Source: Nocardioidaceae bacterium (GTDB lineage Bacteria > Actinomycetota > Actinomycetes > Propionibacteriales > Nocardioidaceae). Taken from it: 64,000 nt of DNA. The notes below the pieces were generated by a model. It ran no database searches and was not told the DNA's origin. It was given only the letters and a program-made list of their open reading frames with translations. Positions 38,795 to 49,438 of the stretch are shown piece by piece. Numbering within the stretch: the first letter of the stretch is position 1; the number at the start of each line of letters is the position of its first letter. The stretch is from NCBI GenBank assembly GCA_017744365.1, contig JAGIBL010000007.1, forward strand, positions 62,001-126,000, written 5' to 3'. Made by a program: the position numbers and the translations under genes.

Positions 38795-39412
38795 ATGGAC
38801 GTTGTTGTCAGCAGTCGACACTGCGAGGTTTCCGAGCGGTTCCGCGAGCACGTGCAGGAGAAGCTCACGCGACTGGAGAAGCACGATCATCGGATCATCC
38901 GCGTGGAGGTACTCCTCGAGAGGGAGAAGAACCCCAGGCAACCCGAACGCCAGGTACGTGTCGAGCTGACCGCGAAGTCCAAGGGACCGATCCTGCGCGC
39001 CGAGGCCGCGGCCGAGGACAAGATGGCCGCGCTGGACCTGGCCCTGGACAAGATGGCCGCGCAGATGCGCCGCGCCGCCGACCGGCGCAAGGTGCACCGC
39101 GGCCAGCGCGCCCCCGAGTCGGTGCACTCGGCGATGGCGCGGGTCAGCAGCAACGGCGTCGCGCCGGTCCTGGTCGAGGAGGAGGTCTCCGAGCACCAGG
39201 TCGGGCCGGTGACCGTCGACGGTGACGGCCCGCTCGTGGTCCGCGAGAAGAGCCACCCGGCCTCGCCGATCACCCTGGAGCAGGCGCTCTACGAGATGGA
39301 GCTGGTCGGCCACGACTTCTACCTGTTCGTGGACAAGGAGTCCGAGCGCCCGTCGGTCGTCTACCGGCGCCGCGGGTACGACTACGGGGTCATCTCGCTC
39401 GACCTGACCTGA
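38795..39412 (+). CDS. hpf: ribosome hibernation-promoting factor, long form
   Basis: 205 residues. The N-terminal S30AE domain (about 1-105) is basic and binds the 30S decoding centre; the C-terminal domain (about 145-205), with ITLEQALYEMELVGHDFYLF and YDYGVISLDLT, dimerises to pair ribosomes. Expressed in stationary phase or stress in relatives. A strong GGGAGG lies 5 nt before the ATG. Confidence 0.96.
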   Translation: MDVVVSSRHCEVSERFREHVQEKLTRLEKHDHRIIRVEVLLEREKNPRQPERQVRVELTAKSKGPILRAEAAAEDKMAALDLALDKMAAQMRRAADRRKVHRGQRAPESVHSAMARVSSNGVAPVLVEEEVSEHQVGPVTVDGDGPLVVREKSHPASPITLEQALYEMELVGHDFYLFVDKESERPSVVYRRRGYDYGVISLDLT

Positions 39413-39426
39413 CCCGCAGGAGGTGT

Positions 39427-39454
39427 AGCCCGACCGGGCTGACCCGGTCGGGCT
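39427..39454 (+). terminator. terminator hairpin after hpf
   Basis: Perfect 12-bp arms AGCCCGACCGGG and CCCGGTCGGGCT with a 4-nt loop, starting 15 nt after the hpf stop. There is no T-run. Confidence 0.7.
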
Positions 39455-39490
39455 GACCCTCTCGTGCGTCCGCCTCCGTCGTACGGCGGG

Positions 39491-39525
39491 GGCTCTGGCC
39501 CGACCGGGTGGTCCGGACCAGAGCC
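39491..39525 (+). terminator. second hairpin after hpf
   Basis: GGCTCTGG pairs with CCAGAGCC, extended by a partly paired inner stem. It may back up the preceding terminator. Confidence 0.45.
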
Positions 39526-39590
39526 AGGTCGGCAGAACGGGTATTTCTAGATAGCCCATCTGGGTGGCTCGGTTCTGCCATGATGCGTAT

Positions 39591-40268
39591 GTGGCAGAAG
39601 CGATGACCGGCTCGGAGGCCGTCCGCGTGGTCGTGGTCGACGACCAGGAGCTGTTCCGGCGTGGCCTGACGATGCTGCTCGGGGTCGAGCCGGACATCGA
39701 GGTCGTGGGGGAGGCCGGCGACGGCCAGAGCGCGATCGACCTGGTCGCGGACACCACCCCCGACGTGGTCCTCCTCGACGTCCGGATGCCCAAGCGCACC
39801 GGGCTGGAGGCGTGCGTGCGGATCAAGGAGATCGCGCCCTCGACGCGGATCATCATGCTCACCGTCAGCGACGAGGAGGGCGACCTCTACGAGGCGGTGA
39901 AGAACGGCGCGTCCGGCTACCTGCTCAAGGACTCCTCGATCGACGAGGTGGCCCAGGCGGTCCGGGTGGTCGCCGAGGGACAGTCGCTCATCAGCCCGTC
40001 GATGGCGGCCAAGCTGATCGACGAGTTCAAGGAGATCTCCCGCGCCGACCGCGACCAGGGCACCTCGCCGCGGCTGACCGACCGCGAGCTCGAGGTCCTG
40101 CGGCTGGTCGCCAAGGGGCTGAACAACCGCGAGGTCGCCAAGCAGCTTTTCATCAGCGAGAACACGGTCAAGAACCACGTCCGCAACATCCTGGACAAGT
40201 TGCAGCTGCATTCCAGGATGGAGGCCGTCATGTACGCGGTCCGCGAGAAATTGTTGGATATCCCGTAG
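39591..40268 (+). CDS. orphan NarL/LuxR-type response regulator
   Basis: 225 residues. Receiver with acidic DD at 17-18, phosphoacceptor Asp63 in LLDVRMPK and Lys in LLKDSS; C-terminal LuxR helix-turn-helix LTDREVLRLVAKG-like region (reads LTDRELEVLRLVAKG) and SENTVKNHVRNILDKL. No kinase gene is adjacent. The same regulator neighbours hpf and secA in Streptomyces. GTG at 39591 chosen on a weak -10 (CATGAT) 6 nt upstream; ATG at 39603 is an alternative. Confidence 0.92.
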   Translation: MAEAMTGSEAVRVVVVDDQELFRRGLTMLLGVEPDIEVVGEAGDGQSAIDLVADTTPDVVLLDVRMPKRTGLEACVRIKEIAPSTRIIMLTVSDEEGDLYEAVKNGASGYLLKDSSIDEVAQAVRVVAEGQSLISPSMAAKLIDEFKEISRADRDQGTSPRLTDRELEVLRLVAKGLNNREVAKQLFISENTVKNHVRNILDKLQLHSRMEAVMYAVREKLLDIP

Positions 40269-40388
40269 GCCTCCGTCCTGGAATGGAGCCGACCCGGCCG
40301 AAACGCACCGGGGGAGCGAAGCGGAGGAGGGCGGCTTCTGCCGTGTCGGCGCGCACTCCACGCACGCGGAACTGTCCCTGCGGGCGGA

Positions 40389-40394
40389 TAACGT
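40389..40394 (+). promoter_or_regulatory. -10 hexamer TAACGT, leaderless start of 40402
   Basis: TAACGT ends 7 nt before the GTG at 40402. Confidence 0.55.
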
Positions 40395-40401
40395 CCCAGC
40401 C

Positions 40402-41604
40402 GTGCAATCGATAAGCCGTGCCCAGGCTCGCCGGATCGCCCTGGCGGCCCAGGGCTTCCTGGACTCCCCGCACGCCACGCCCACGATGGCGACCCTGGCG
40501 CGCACCGTACGGCGGACCGGGGTGCTCCAGGTGGACTCGGTCAACGTGCTCCAGCGCGCGCACTACATGCCGCTGTTCAGCCGGATGGGCCCGTACGACG
40601 TCGACCTGCTGCGCCGCGCCTCCTCGGGCCGCGAGCGCCGCCGCCTGGTGGAGTACTGGGCGCACGTGCAGGCCTACATGCCGGTCGAGTTATGGCCGCT
40701 GATGCGGCACCGGATGGAGCAGTACCGGCCTCAGCGCGGCAAGTGGTGGACCGACGGCGTCACCGACGACCTGGCCACCGAGCTGGTTGCCGAGATCCGC
40801 GACCGCGGCGCCAGCACGGCGCGCGACCTCGACGACGGGCTTCCGCGGTCGAAGGAGCACTGGGGCTGGAACTGGTCGGCCACCCGCCGCACGCTGGACT
40901 ACCTCTACGTCGTCGGTGACCTGGCGATCGCCGGCCGCAACGGCCAGTTCGAGGTGCTCTACGACCTGCCCGAGCGCGTGATCCCCGCGGCCGTGCTGGC
41001 CCGGCCGGTGCCCGAGCCCGCCGAGGCGCACCGCGAGCTCGTCCGTCGAGCGGCCGCCAGCCACGGCGTCGCCAGCGAGCCGCACCTGCGCGACTACTAC
41101 CGGATGAAGCCGGCCGAGAGCCAGGCCGCGGTGGCCTCCCTGGTCGAGGACGGTGAGCTCGTCCCGGTCCGGGTCGAGGGCATCGCCAAGCCGGCGTACC
41201 TGCACCGCGACGCCCGTCAGCCGCGGCGCGCGCACGCCCGGGCGCTGCTCAGCCCGTTCGACCCGCTGGTGTGGGAGCGCAGCCGGACCGAGCACCTCTT
41301 CGACTTCCACTACCGCATCGAGATCTACGTGCCCGAGCCGCAGCGGCGCTACGGCTACTACGTGCTGCCGTTCCTGCTCGGTGACCGGATCGTGGCCCGG
41401 GTCGACCTCAAGGCCGACCGCAAGGGCGGGGTGCTGCAGGTCAAGGCCGCGTACGGCGAGGAGCACGCGTCCCCGGAGACCGCCGCGGAGCTGGCCGTCG
41501 AGCTGGCGGCGCTGGCTGCCTGGCTGGGCCTCGGGGAGATCCACGTGGCATCTCGAGGAGACCTCAGCGGGGCGCTGCGTTCCGCCGTACGATCCCAGCA
41601 CTGA
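40402..41604 (+). CDS. YcaQ/AlkX-like winged-helix DNA glycosylase family protein
   Basis: 400 residues of the HTH_42 family. The Q43-V44-D45 triad in VLQVDSVNV matches the QxD catalytic motif of YcaQ (AlkX), which unhooks interstrand crosslinks; AlkZ-type members carry QxQ. Winged-helix repeats and the PFDPLVWERSR and YGYYVLPFLLGDRIVARVDLK-type stretch (shown in part: YYVLPFLLGDR) support this. It should protect DNA from crosslinking or alkylating compounds. The start is supported by leaderless spacing. Confidence 0.85.
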   Translation: MQSISRAQARRIALAAQGFLDSPHATPTMATLARTVRRTGVLQVDSVNVLQRAHYMPLFSRMGPYDVDLLRRASSGRERRRLVEYWAHVQAYMPVELWPLMRHRMEQYRPQRGKWWTDGVTDDLATELVAEIRDRGASTARDLDDGLPRSKEHWGWNWSATRRTLDYLYVVGDLAIAGRNGQFEVLYDLPERVIPAAVLARPVPEPAEAHRELVRRAAASHGVASEPHLRDYYRMKPAESQAAVASLVEDGELVPVRVEGIAKPAYLHRDARQPRRAHARALLSPFDPLVWERSRTEHLFDFHYRIEIYVPEPQRRYGYYVLPFLLGDRIVARVDLKADRKGGVLQVKAAYGEEHASPETAAELAVELAALAAWLGLGEIHVASRGDLSGALRSAVRSQH

Positions 41605-41626
41605 CCGTGCCCCACGAGGAGCCTCG

Positions 41627-42049
41627 ATGATCCGCTTCGCCCCGGCCCTGCTGGTCTTCGCGTTCGACATCTACTGCCTGATCGACGTCATCACCAGCGA
41701 CGACAGCCGGGTCCGGAACCTGCCGAAGATCGCGTGGTTCCTGCTGATCCTGATCCTGCCGCTGGTCGGCGGCATCATCTGGCTGGTGGCCGGGAGGCCG
41801 GAGACGCGTGCGACGTCGCGCTCGGCCTGGGAGCGGCCGGCGACGGCGTACCCGGAGTACGACCGCCCCGGTCGTGCCGCCGGGCTGACCCCGGAGTCCG
41901 ACGAGGACTTCCTGCGCAAGGTCCGCGAGCGGGCCGAGGAGCAGCGCCGGCGCTACGCCGAGGAGCAGCGCGAGAAGGAACGCCGCGAGGAGGCCCAGCG
42001 AGAGGCAGAGCGGGAGCGACGCAAGAACGGCGACCAGCCGGACAGCTAG
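41627..42049 (+). CDS. small membrane protein with PLD-nuclease N-terminal-type domain and charged tail
   Basis: 140 residues. Two membrane helices (about 3-22 and 36-55, KIAWFLLILILPLVGGIIW) match the short PLDc_N-type domain, followed by a long Glu/Arg-rich coiled-coil tail from about 85. Function unknown. GAGGAG precedes the ATG by 6 nt. Its stop overlaps that of the convergent glycosyltransferase by 3 nt. Confidence 0.85.
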   Translation: MIRFAPALLVFAFDIYCLIDVITSDDSRVRNLPKIAWFLLILILPLVGGIIWLVAGRPETRATSRSAWERPATAYPEYDRPGRAAGLTPESDEDFLRKVRERAEEQRRRYAEEQREKERREEAQREAERERRKNGDQPDS

Positions 42050-43146
42050 CCGGCAGCCGGCACCCCGTTCGCGACGACGGCCTCGATCCTGCTCGCCGCC
42101 CGCCGGGTGCCGTCCAGGGACCTGATCTCCTCGCCCAGCCGCGCCGCCGCGGCCCGGTGCGGTCCGTCGCCGAGCAGCTCCTCGATCACCGGGCGCAGCT
42201 GCGCCGGAGAGGCCTTCTTGGACAGCCGTCGTCCGGCACCGGCGGCCTCGACCGCCGCGCCGACCATCGGCTGGTCGACGAACGGGTGCATCGGCAGCAC
42301 CAGCAGCGGCAGGTCGTGGGCCAGCGCCAGCATCGTGGTGGAGTGGCCGCCGTGCCCCACCACGAGGGAGACCTCGGGCATCAGCTCGGCGTGCGGGATC
42401 CAGCGGTGCGCGGTGGCGTTCGCGGGCAGCCGCAGCTCGGCCGGGTCGACCACGGGTCCGGTGGTCACCACGACCCGGACGGGTAGGTCGGCGCAGGCGT
42501 CGAGCACCCGCTGCAGGGTCGCGGCCAGGCCGCTGTAGGCGTAGGTGGAGAGGCTGACCAGCACGGTCGGCTCCGCGGGCGCGGCCGGGCGGCCCTCGAC
42601 GACCGGGCCGGTGTGCTCGACGCTCGCCGGCAGGGTCGTCGCGGAGGCCGGGTCCAGGCTGGGCAGCGAGGCGACCAGCCGGGCCGCGGCGCCGTCGAGC
42701 CCCCGCGACCAGCTGACCCCGCGCAGCCGGACGAGCAGGCCGATCGGCCCGCGCAGGAGCCGGGGGAGGAAGCCGTCGAAGAGGTGCTCCACGACGACGT
42801 ACCGGATCCCGGCCCGGCCCAGTGCCTGCATCGCGCCCGGCAGCAGGCAGTCGACGACGACCAGCTCGGCCCCGGTCGTCCGCGCGCGCTCGACGACGTC
42901 GCGGCCCAGGTCGGCACCGCCCCAGGAGGCGGCCAGCCGGGCGGGGGAGTTGTTGCGCTGGGAGGTGAACGCCCGCGCGGTCGGGTACGGCGTGAAGGCG
43001 AGCCCGGCCTGCTCGACGGTGCTCGCCTGGGCCTGGTGGCCGATGACCTCGACGGCGTGGCCGCGGTTCCGCAGCTCGGCGGCGATGCCGAGCAGCGGGG
43101 GGACGTTGCCGCCACCGTCCCAGGTGGCGAAGAGGATCCGGGCCAT
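42046..43146 (-). CDS. MGT-type (macrolide/UGT superfamily) glycosyltransferase
   Basis: 366 residues of GT1 type, GT-B fold. N-terminal ILFATWDGGGNVPPLLGIA is the acceptor-side loop, HRWIPHAELMP and VVGHGGHSTTMLALAHDLPL the nucleotide-sugar binding region. Such enzymes glycosylate small lipophilic molecules, including macrolides. The ATG lies 1 nt after the stop of the TetR gene, so it is likely controlled by that regulator. Confidence 0.9.
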   Translation of the reverse strand: MARILFATWDGGGNVPPLLGIAAELRNRGHAVEVIGHQAQASTVEQAGLAFTPYPTARAFTSQRNNSPARLAASWGGADLGRDVVERARTTGAELVVVDCLLPGAMQALGRAGIRYVVVEHLFDGFLPRLLRGPIGLLVRLRGVSWSRGLDGAAARLVASLPSLDPASATTLPASVEHTGPVVEGRPAAPAEPTVLVSLSTYAYSGLAATLQRVLDACADLPVRVVVTTGPVVDPAELRLPANATAHRWIPHAELMPEVSLVVGHGGHSTTMLALAHDLPLLVLPMHPFVDQPMVGAAVEAAGAGRRLSKKASPAQLRPVIEELLGDGPHRAAAARLGEEIRSLDGTRRAASRIEAVVANGVPAAG

Positions 43147-43147
43147 C

Positions 43148-43753
43148 TCAGGCCTCCTTCGGGTCGGTGGTGGCTGCCAGGACGGCGGCCACCAGGGTGT
43201 TCATCCGTTGCTCGGTCTGAGCCCGGGACATCGCACGGTCCCGGCGCAGCAGCTTCCAGGTGTAGACGTCGGTGGCGACCACGAGCAGGTCGACCGCCTG
43301 CTCGCGGGCAGGCGGGGTGAGACCGTCGAGCCGGGGCGCGAAGACCTCCTCGACCCAGCCGCGGTGCATCGCCTTGCCGTCCTCGGAGAGCCGGCGGACG
43401 TGGTCGTAGGTGCCCTCCTGGGCGAGCATCAGCAGCGCCATGTCGCCGCGCAGCTCGTAGTGGTCGACGAGCACCTTCATCGCCGTGGCCACGTCGCCCA
43501 CCGGCGTACGGCGCTCCTCGGCCACCTGGGCCTGGGCGAAGGCCGTGGTGGCGTCGAAGAGGCCGGCCCGGCTGCCGAAGCGGCGCAGGATCGTCTGCAC
43601 GCTGACCTCGGCCCGGGCCGCCACGTCCTCCAGCGAGATCTCCCAGGCCAGCCGCTCGCTCTGCAGCGCGAAGGCGGCCTGCATGATCCGCTGCCGGGTC
43701 TGCTCGGCGGCCTCGGCGCGGGCGGTCTGGCGGTAGGGGCGTGTTGTTTTCAT
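43148..43753 (-). CDS. TetR family transcriptional regulator
   Basis: 201 residues. N-terminal helix-turn-helix EISLEDVAARAEVSVQTILRR-type (shown in part: EDVAARAEVSVQTILRRFG), then a ligand-binding helical domain. It probably represses itself and the glycosyltransferase. The ATG at 43753 is chosen over a GTG at 43798 because TTGACA-N17-TGCACT lies between them. Confidence 0.92.
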   Translation of the reverse strand: MKTTRPYRQTARAEAAEQTRQRIMQAAFALQSERLAWEISLEDVAARAEVSVQTILRRFGSRAGLFDATTAFAQAQVAEERRTPVGDVATAMKVLVDHYELRGDMALLMLAQEGTYDHVRRLSEDGKAMHRGWVEEVFAPRLDGLTPPAREQAVDLLVVATDVYTWKLLRRDRAMSRAQTEQRMNTLVAAVLAATTDPKEA

Positions 43754-43762
43754 GTCAGCGCC

Positions 43763-43790
43763 AGTGCACACGAAATCTGATTCGATGTCA
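43763..43790 (-). promoter_or_regulatory. promoter of the tetR-glycosyltransferase operon
   Basis: On the minus strand TTGACA, 17 nt, TGCACT. TTTCGTGT occurs twice, upstream and within the spacer, as a possible operator pair. The end is set by eye and may be off by a few bases. Confidence 0.45.
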
Positions 43791-43854
43791 ACGGTCACTT
43801 ACACGAAAGTTTGGGCTTTCCCGGTGGATTGCCTGCCGTTCACGCGCCCCTGGG

Positions 43855-43860
43855 TAGAGT
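43855..43860 (+). promoter_or_regulatory. -10 hexamer TAGAGT of secA
   Basis: TAGAGT would give a leader of about 33 nt before the GTG at 43900; GGGAG at 43886-43890 is the ribosome-binding site. Confidence 0.45.
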
Positions 43861-43899
43861 TGGCAGCCGCATCACCCGTGACCTTGGGAGCCAACGAAC

Positions 43900-46782
<2,883 letters not shown>

Positions 46783-46824
46783 CCCGCCGCCTGCCGGAAT
46801 CCCAAGGGCACATGTGAAACCGGC

Positions 46825-46854
46825 GCTTCCGATCCGATGCGTTGGATCGGAAGC
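46825..46854. terminator. bidirectional terminator between secA and Rv3235-like gene
   Basis: Perfect 11-bp arms GCTTCCGATCC and GGATCGGAAGC with an 8-nt loop, between convergent stops. Confidence 0.75.
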
Positions 46855-46873
46855 GGCAGGAACGGGTCGGAGC

Positions 46874-47449
46874 TCAGCCCAGCTCGAGGGCGCAGCAGCG
46901 CCAGCGACCGTCCGGGCCGAGCTCGATCCGGGCGGCGATGGCCCGGGACCGGGCCCCGTGCCGGACGTGGATGCCGAGCTCGGCGGCGTCGGGCTGGGGC
47001 CGGGTCAGGTGCACGCTGCGGACCTGGGCGCTGAGCCGGCGTGTCGGGGCCGCGTTCGAGACTGCCCGCTGCAGGGCCGCTGCTCGGCGCTGCAGCACGA
47101 GGTAGATCTCCTCGGTGGTCCAGTGCAGCAGCTGGTGCGGGCCGCGGTCCCCGGTGAGCACCTCGACGAGGATCTGTGCGAACCGGGCCGCGACCCGGTC
47201 CAGGTCGGCCCCGTCGCGGGCGACCAGACGCAGTCGCGGCCGTCGTACGGGATCCCAGGCCGCGCCCGGACCCAGGCCCAGCTCGAGCGTCTCCTGCACC
47301 TGTGCCAGCGGCGCCTCCGCGCGCTCCTGCAGCGTCGGCGGGAGCAGCCGCGAGACCGTGAGCACGCCGCTGCTGGGCGCGATCCTCGGGCTCGGGCGGC
47401 GTGGCGGCGCGGGAACGGCGGGGACGCTGGCCAGGGCAGGACGGGTCAT
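46874..47449 (-). CDS. Rv3235 family protein
   Basis: 191 residues, Arg/Ala/Pro-rich N-terminus, then a small alpha-beta domain with FAQILVEVLTGDRGPHQLLHW, SVHLTRPQPDAAEL and RAIAARIELGPDGRWRCCAL-type ending (parts shown). Conserved next to secA in actinobacteria; function unknown. GGAGG lies 5 nt before the ATG at 47449. Confidence 0.85.
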   Translation of the reverse strand: MTRPALASVPAVPAPPRRPSPRIAPSSGVLTVSRLLPPTLQERAEAPLAQVQETLELGLGPGAAWDPVRRPRLRLVARDGADLDRVAARFAQILVEVLTGDRGPHQLLHWTTEEIYLVLQRRAAALQRAVSNAAPTRRLSAQVRSVHLTRPQPDAAELGIHVRHGARSRAIAARIELGPDGRWRCCALELG

Positions 47450-47546
47450 GGGCACCTCCGGGTCTCGGGTCGATGTCCCGGAAGACGGAGCCGCACCGCC
47501 TGCTGAACGCCACCGTCGTGCAATGGCAATTCAGGTCAGCAAGCGC

Positions 47547-48896
47547 TCAGGTGCCGAACAGCAGGTACAGCCCGGTCGAGGTGTAGGCGAGCATGATGAC
47601 CAGCAGGCCCAGCTGGCCGGTCACCTGGTGCCGCTTGGGTAGCAGCATCAGCGCCCGGTCGTGCGCGGCGACGACGCCGACGATGTGCCCGACGACCACC
47701 GCGAGCACCTTGATGGTGGCCAGCAGCGTCGGGTGCAGGAACAGGAAGTAGTTGACGCCCCAGTCGCGGGTGCCGAGCAGGTTCGAGCCGTTGACCATCG
47801 GGTCGCTCAGCTGCATGAGCGTGACCTGGCCCTGCTCGACCAGGTAGCTGAGGTAGTGCGCGGTCATGTACCCGACGATGATCGGCACCACCGAGTGGGC
47901 GAACAGCCGGGGGAGCACCCGGCGGGTGGCGGCGTACGGCGAGGCCGGGTCCACCCCGGTGAACATCGTCGCCACCGCGAACGAGATGCCGATCACCGCG
48001 CAGAAGCCCAGCAGCGCGGCCGTGTTCACCAGCTGCAGGTTCACGTCCAGCTTGTTCACGAACCGCACCCAGGACAGCGTGTCCTTGTAGGAGTCGAAGG
48101 CGGTCGACCCGAACAGCACCGCCACCACGGCGACCAGGCCCGGCCGTGGCACCAGCGTGGCCAGGTTGGCCAGCGGGCTGCGCCAGACCAGGCGACCTTG
48201 GGCGTCGCGGCCCCAGAAGGAGAGCTTGGCGAGCAGGTTGGAGTAGACCTCGAACGGGTCGGCGCGGGCGAACCAGGTGTCCCCGAACAGCGCCCCGCCG
48301 ATGAGCATGACCGCCAGGTAGACGGCCAGCCAGAGCCGGACCGGCCCGATGTAGGCCGACTGCGGGTTGACCAGCTCCTGCCAGACGAAGGCGAACAGCC
48401 CGGCCGCCGCGGGCCAGCAGCCGAGCCGCTCGGGGTAGGTGAACATCCCCTGGCCCGGGTCCCCGCCGGTGGCCTTGGCGAGCAGCGCGTTGACCGTACG
48501 GACCGGGCTGACCGCGGCGTAGACCCGGCCCCAGACCAGCGAGGCCGGCACGATGCCGACCCAGAGCAGCACGTAGAAGGTGCCGAACACCGGGTTGGTG
48601 ACCACGTCCGGGCCGGCCAGCAGCGCCCAGATCAGGTAGTAGGCGAAGGCGAGCCCGAGGAGCCGGACCGTCCAGGTGAACCCGCCGCTGTCGAGCACCC
48701 GGGCCAGGCCGGCGGGCACCGGGCGGCCCTCGCGGGGACTCCTCCGGTCGCCGTACCGGGGGGTGCGCCAGGCCAGGACCAGGACGCAGAAGGAGACCAC
48801 CAGCGCCGCGGAGCCGCCGGCGATCGCCAGCTCGGGCGGGACCGGGAGGTCCTTGGCGCCGCCGAGCCCGTGCAGCGGCGCGACCGGGCCGATCAA
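47547..48896 (-). CDS. unrecognised multi-pass membrane protein
   Basis: 449 residues with about ten hydrophobic segments. Conserved-looking loops include LVWGRVYAAVSPVRTVNALL, FGDTWFARADPFEVYSNLLAKL and a His-containing MTAHYLSYLVEQGQ. I do not recognise the family. A TTG start 1 nt after the lipoprotein stop is the best-placed start. Coupling to the lipoprotein suggests a two-part envelope system, perhaps for a metal or small ligand; this is inference. Confidence 0.75.
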   Translation of the reverse strand: MIGPVAPLHGLGGAKDLPVPPELAIAGGSAALVVSFCVLVLAWRTPRYGDRRSPREGRPVPAGLARVLDSGGFTWTVRLLGLAFAYYLIWALLAGPDVVTNPVFGTFYVLLWVGIVPASLVWGRVYAAVSPVRTVNALLAKATGGDPGQGMFTYPERLGCWPAAAGLFAFVWQELVNPQSAYIGPVRLWLAVYLAVMLIGGALFGDTWFARADPFEVYSNLLAKLSFWGRDAQGRLVWRSPLANLATLVPRPGLVAVVAVLFGSTAFDSYKDTLSWVRFVNKLDVNLQLVNTAALLGFCAVIGISFAVATMFTGVDPASPYAATRRVLPRLFAHSVVPIIVGYMTAHYLSYLVEQGQVTLMQLSDPMVNGSNLLGTRDWGVNYFLFLHPTLLATIKVLAVVVGHIVGVVAAHDRALMLLPKRHQVTGQLGLLVIMLAYTSTGLYLLFGT

Positions 48897-48897
48897 G

Positions 48898-49314
48898 TCA
48901 GCGGACCTCGAGCTGGACGACCAGCTTGCCGAGCTGCTCGATCTCGGCCTCGACGACGCCGGGCTGGTCGATGGTCACCTGGACCTGCGAGGTGCCGGCG
49001 GGGTACTGCACCGACTGGGCCGGAGAACTGTGCACGTGCAGCTCGCCGGCGACGTCGGCGTCGATCTGGAAGACGATCGGCTGGTCCTTCTTCACCTCGA
49101 CCTTCTCGGCCGCGGGGGAGACCGTGTCGCCCTTGACCGTGACCTTGATGACCTTCGCGTCCGCGCCCGGTGCCGGTGCCTGCGCCTGGGGGGTCGCGCT
49201 CAGCTCGGTCTCGGGAGCGGTGCGCGGGCCGCCGTCGTCGTCGCTGCCGCAGGCAGAGACGGACAAAGCGAGCACAGCGGACACGGCGGCGAGTGCCAGC
49301 GGGCGAGCCTTCAT
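48898..49314 (-). CDS. cupredoxin-like lipoprotein
   Basis: 138 residues. Lipoprotein signal ending VLALSVSACGSDDD; the mature part is a small beta sandwich (KVEVKKDQPIVFQID, GELHVHSS, QPGVVEAEIEQLGKLV). The pattern is like cupredoxins, with His in HVH, but the full copper set (Cys-His-Met) is not visible. The ATG at 49314 follows GGAGG. It precedes the membrane protein in one operon. Confidence 0.78.
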   Translation of the reverse strand: MKARPLALAAVSAVLALSVSACGSDDDGGPRTAPETELSATPQAQAPAPGADAKVIKVTVKGDTVSPAAEKVEVKKDQPIVFQIDADVAGELHVHSSPAQSVQYPAGTSQVQVTIDQPGVVEAEIEQLGKLVVQLEVR

Positions 49315-49438
49315 CGGAAGTCCTCCAGGAGTTGCGGGTGCAAGACGCGCGGGCAGGCCCGCGGCGGCTCTGCCAGAATCCCATGCGGGACTGAGAGCGT
49401 CCTGAGCGGATCGCCGAAACGGGCTGGAGGAGAGACGG

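Noticed and set aside
40288-40340. A possible third copy of the intergenic repeat element
   Set aside because: It shares only short CGCTTCGCTCC-type strings with the two copies, too little to claim homology.
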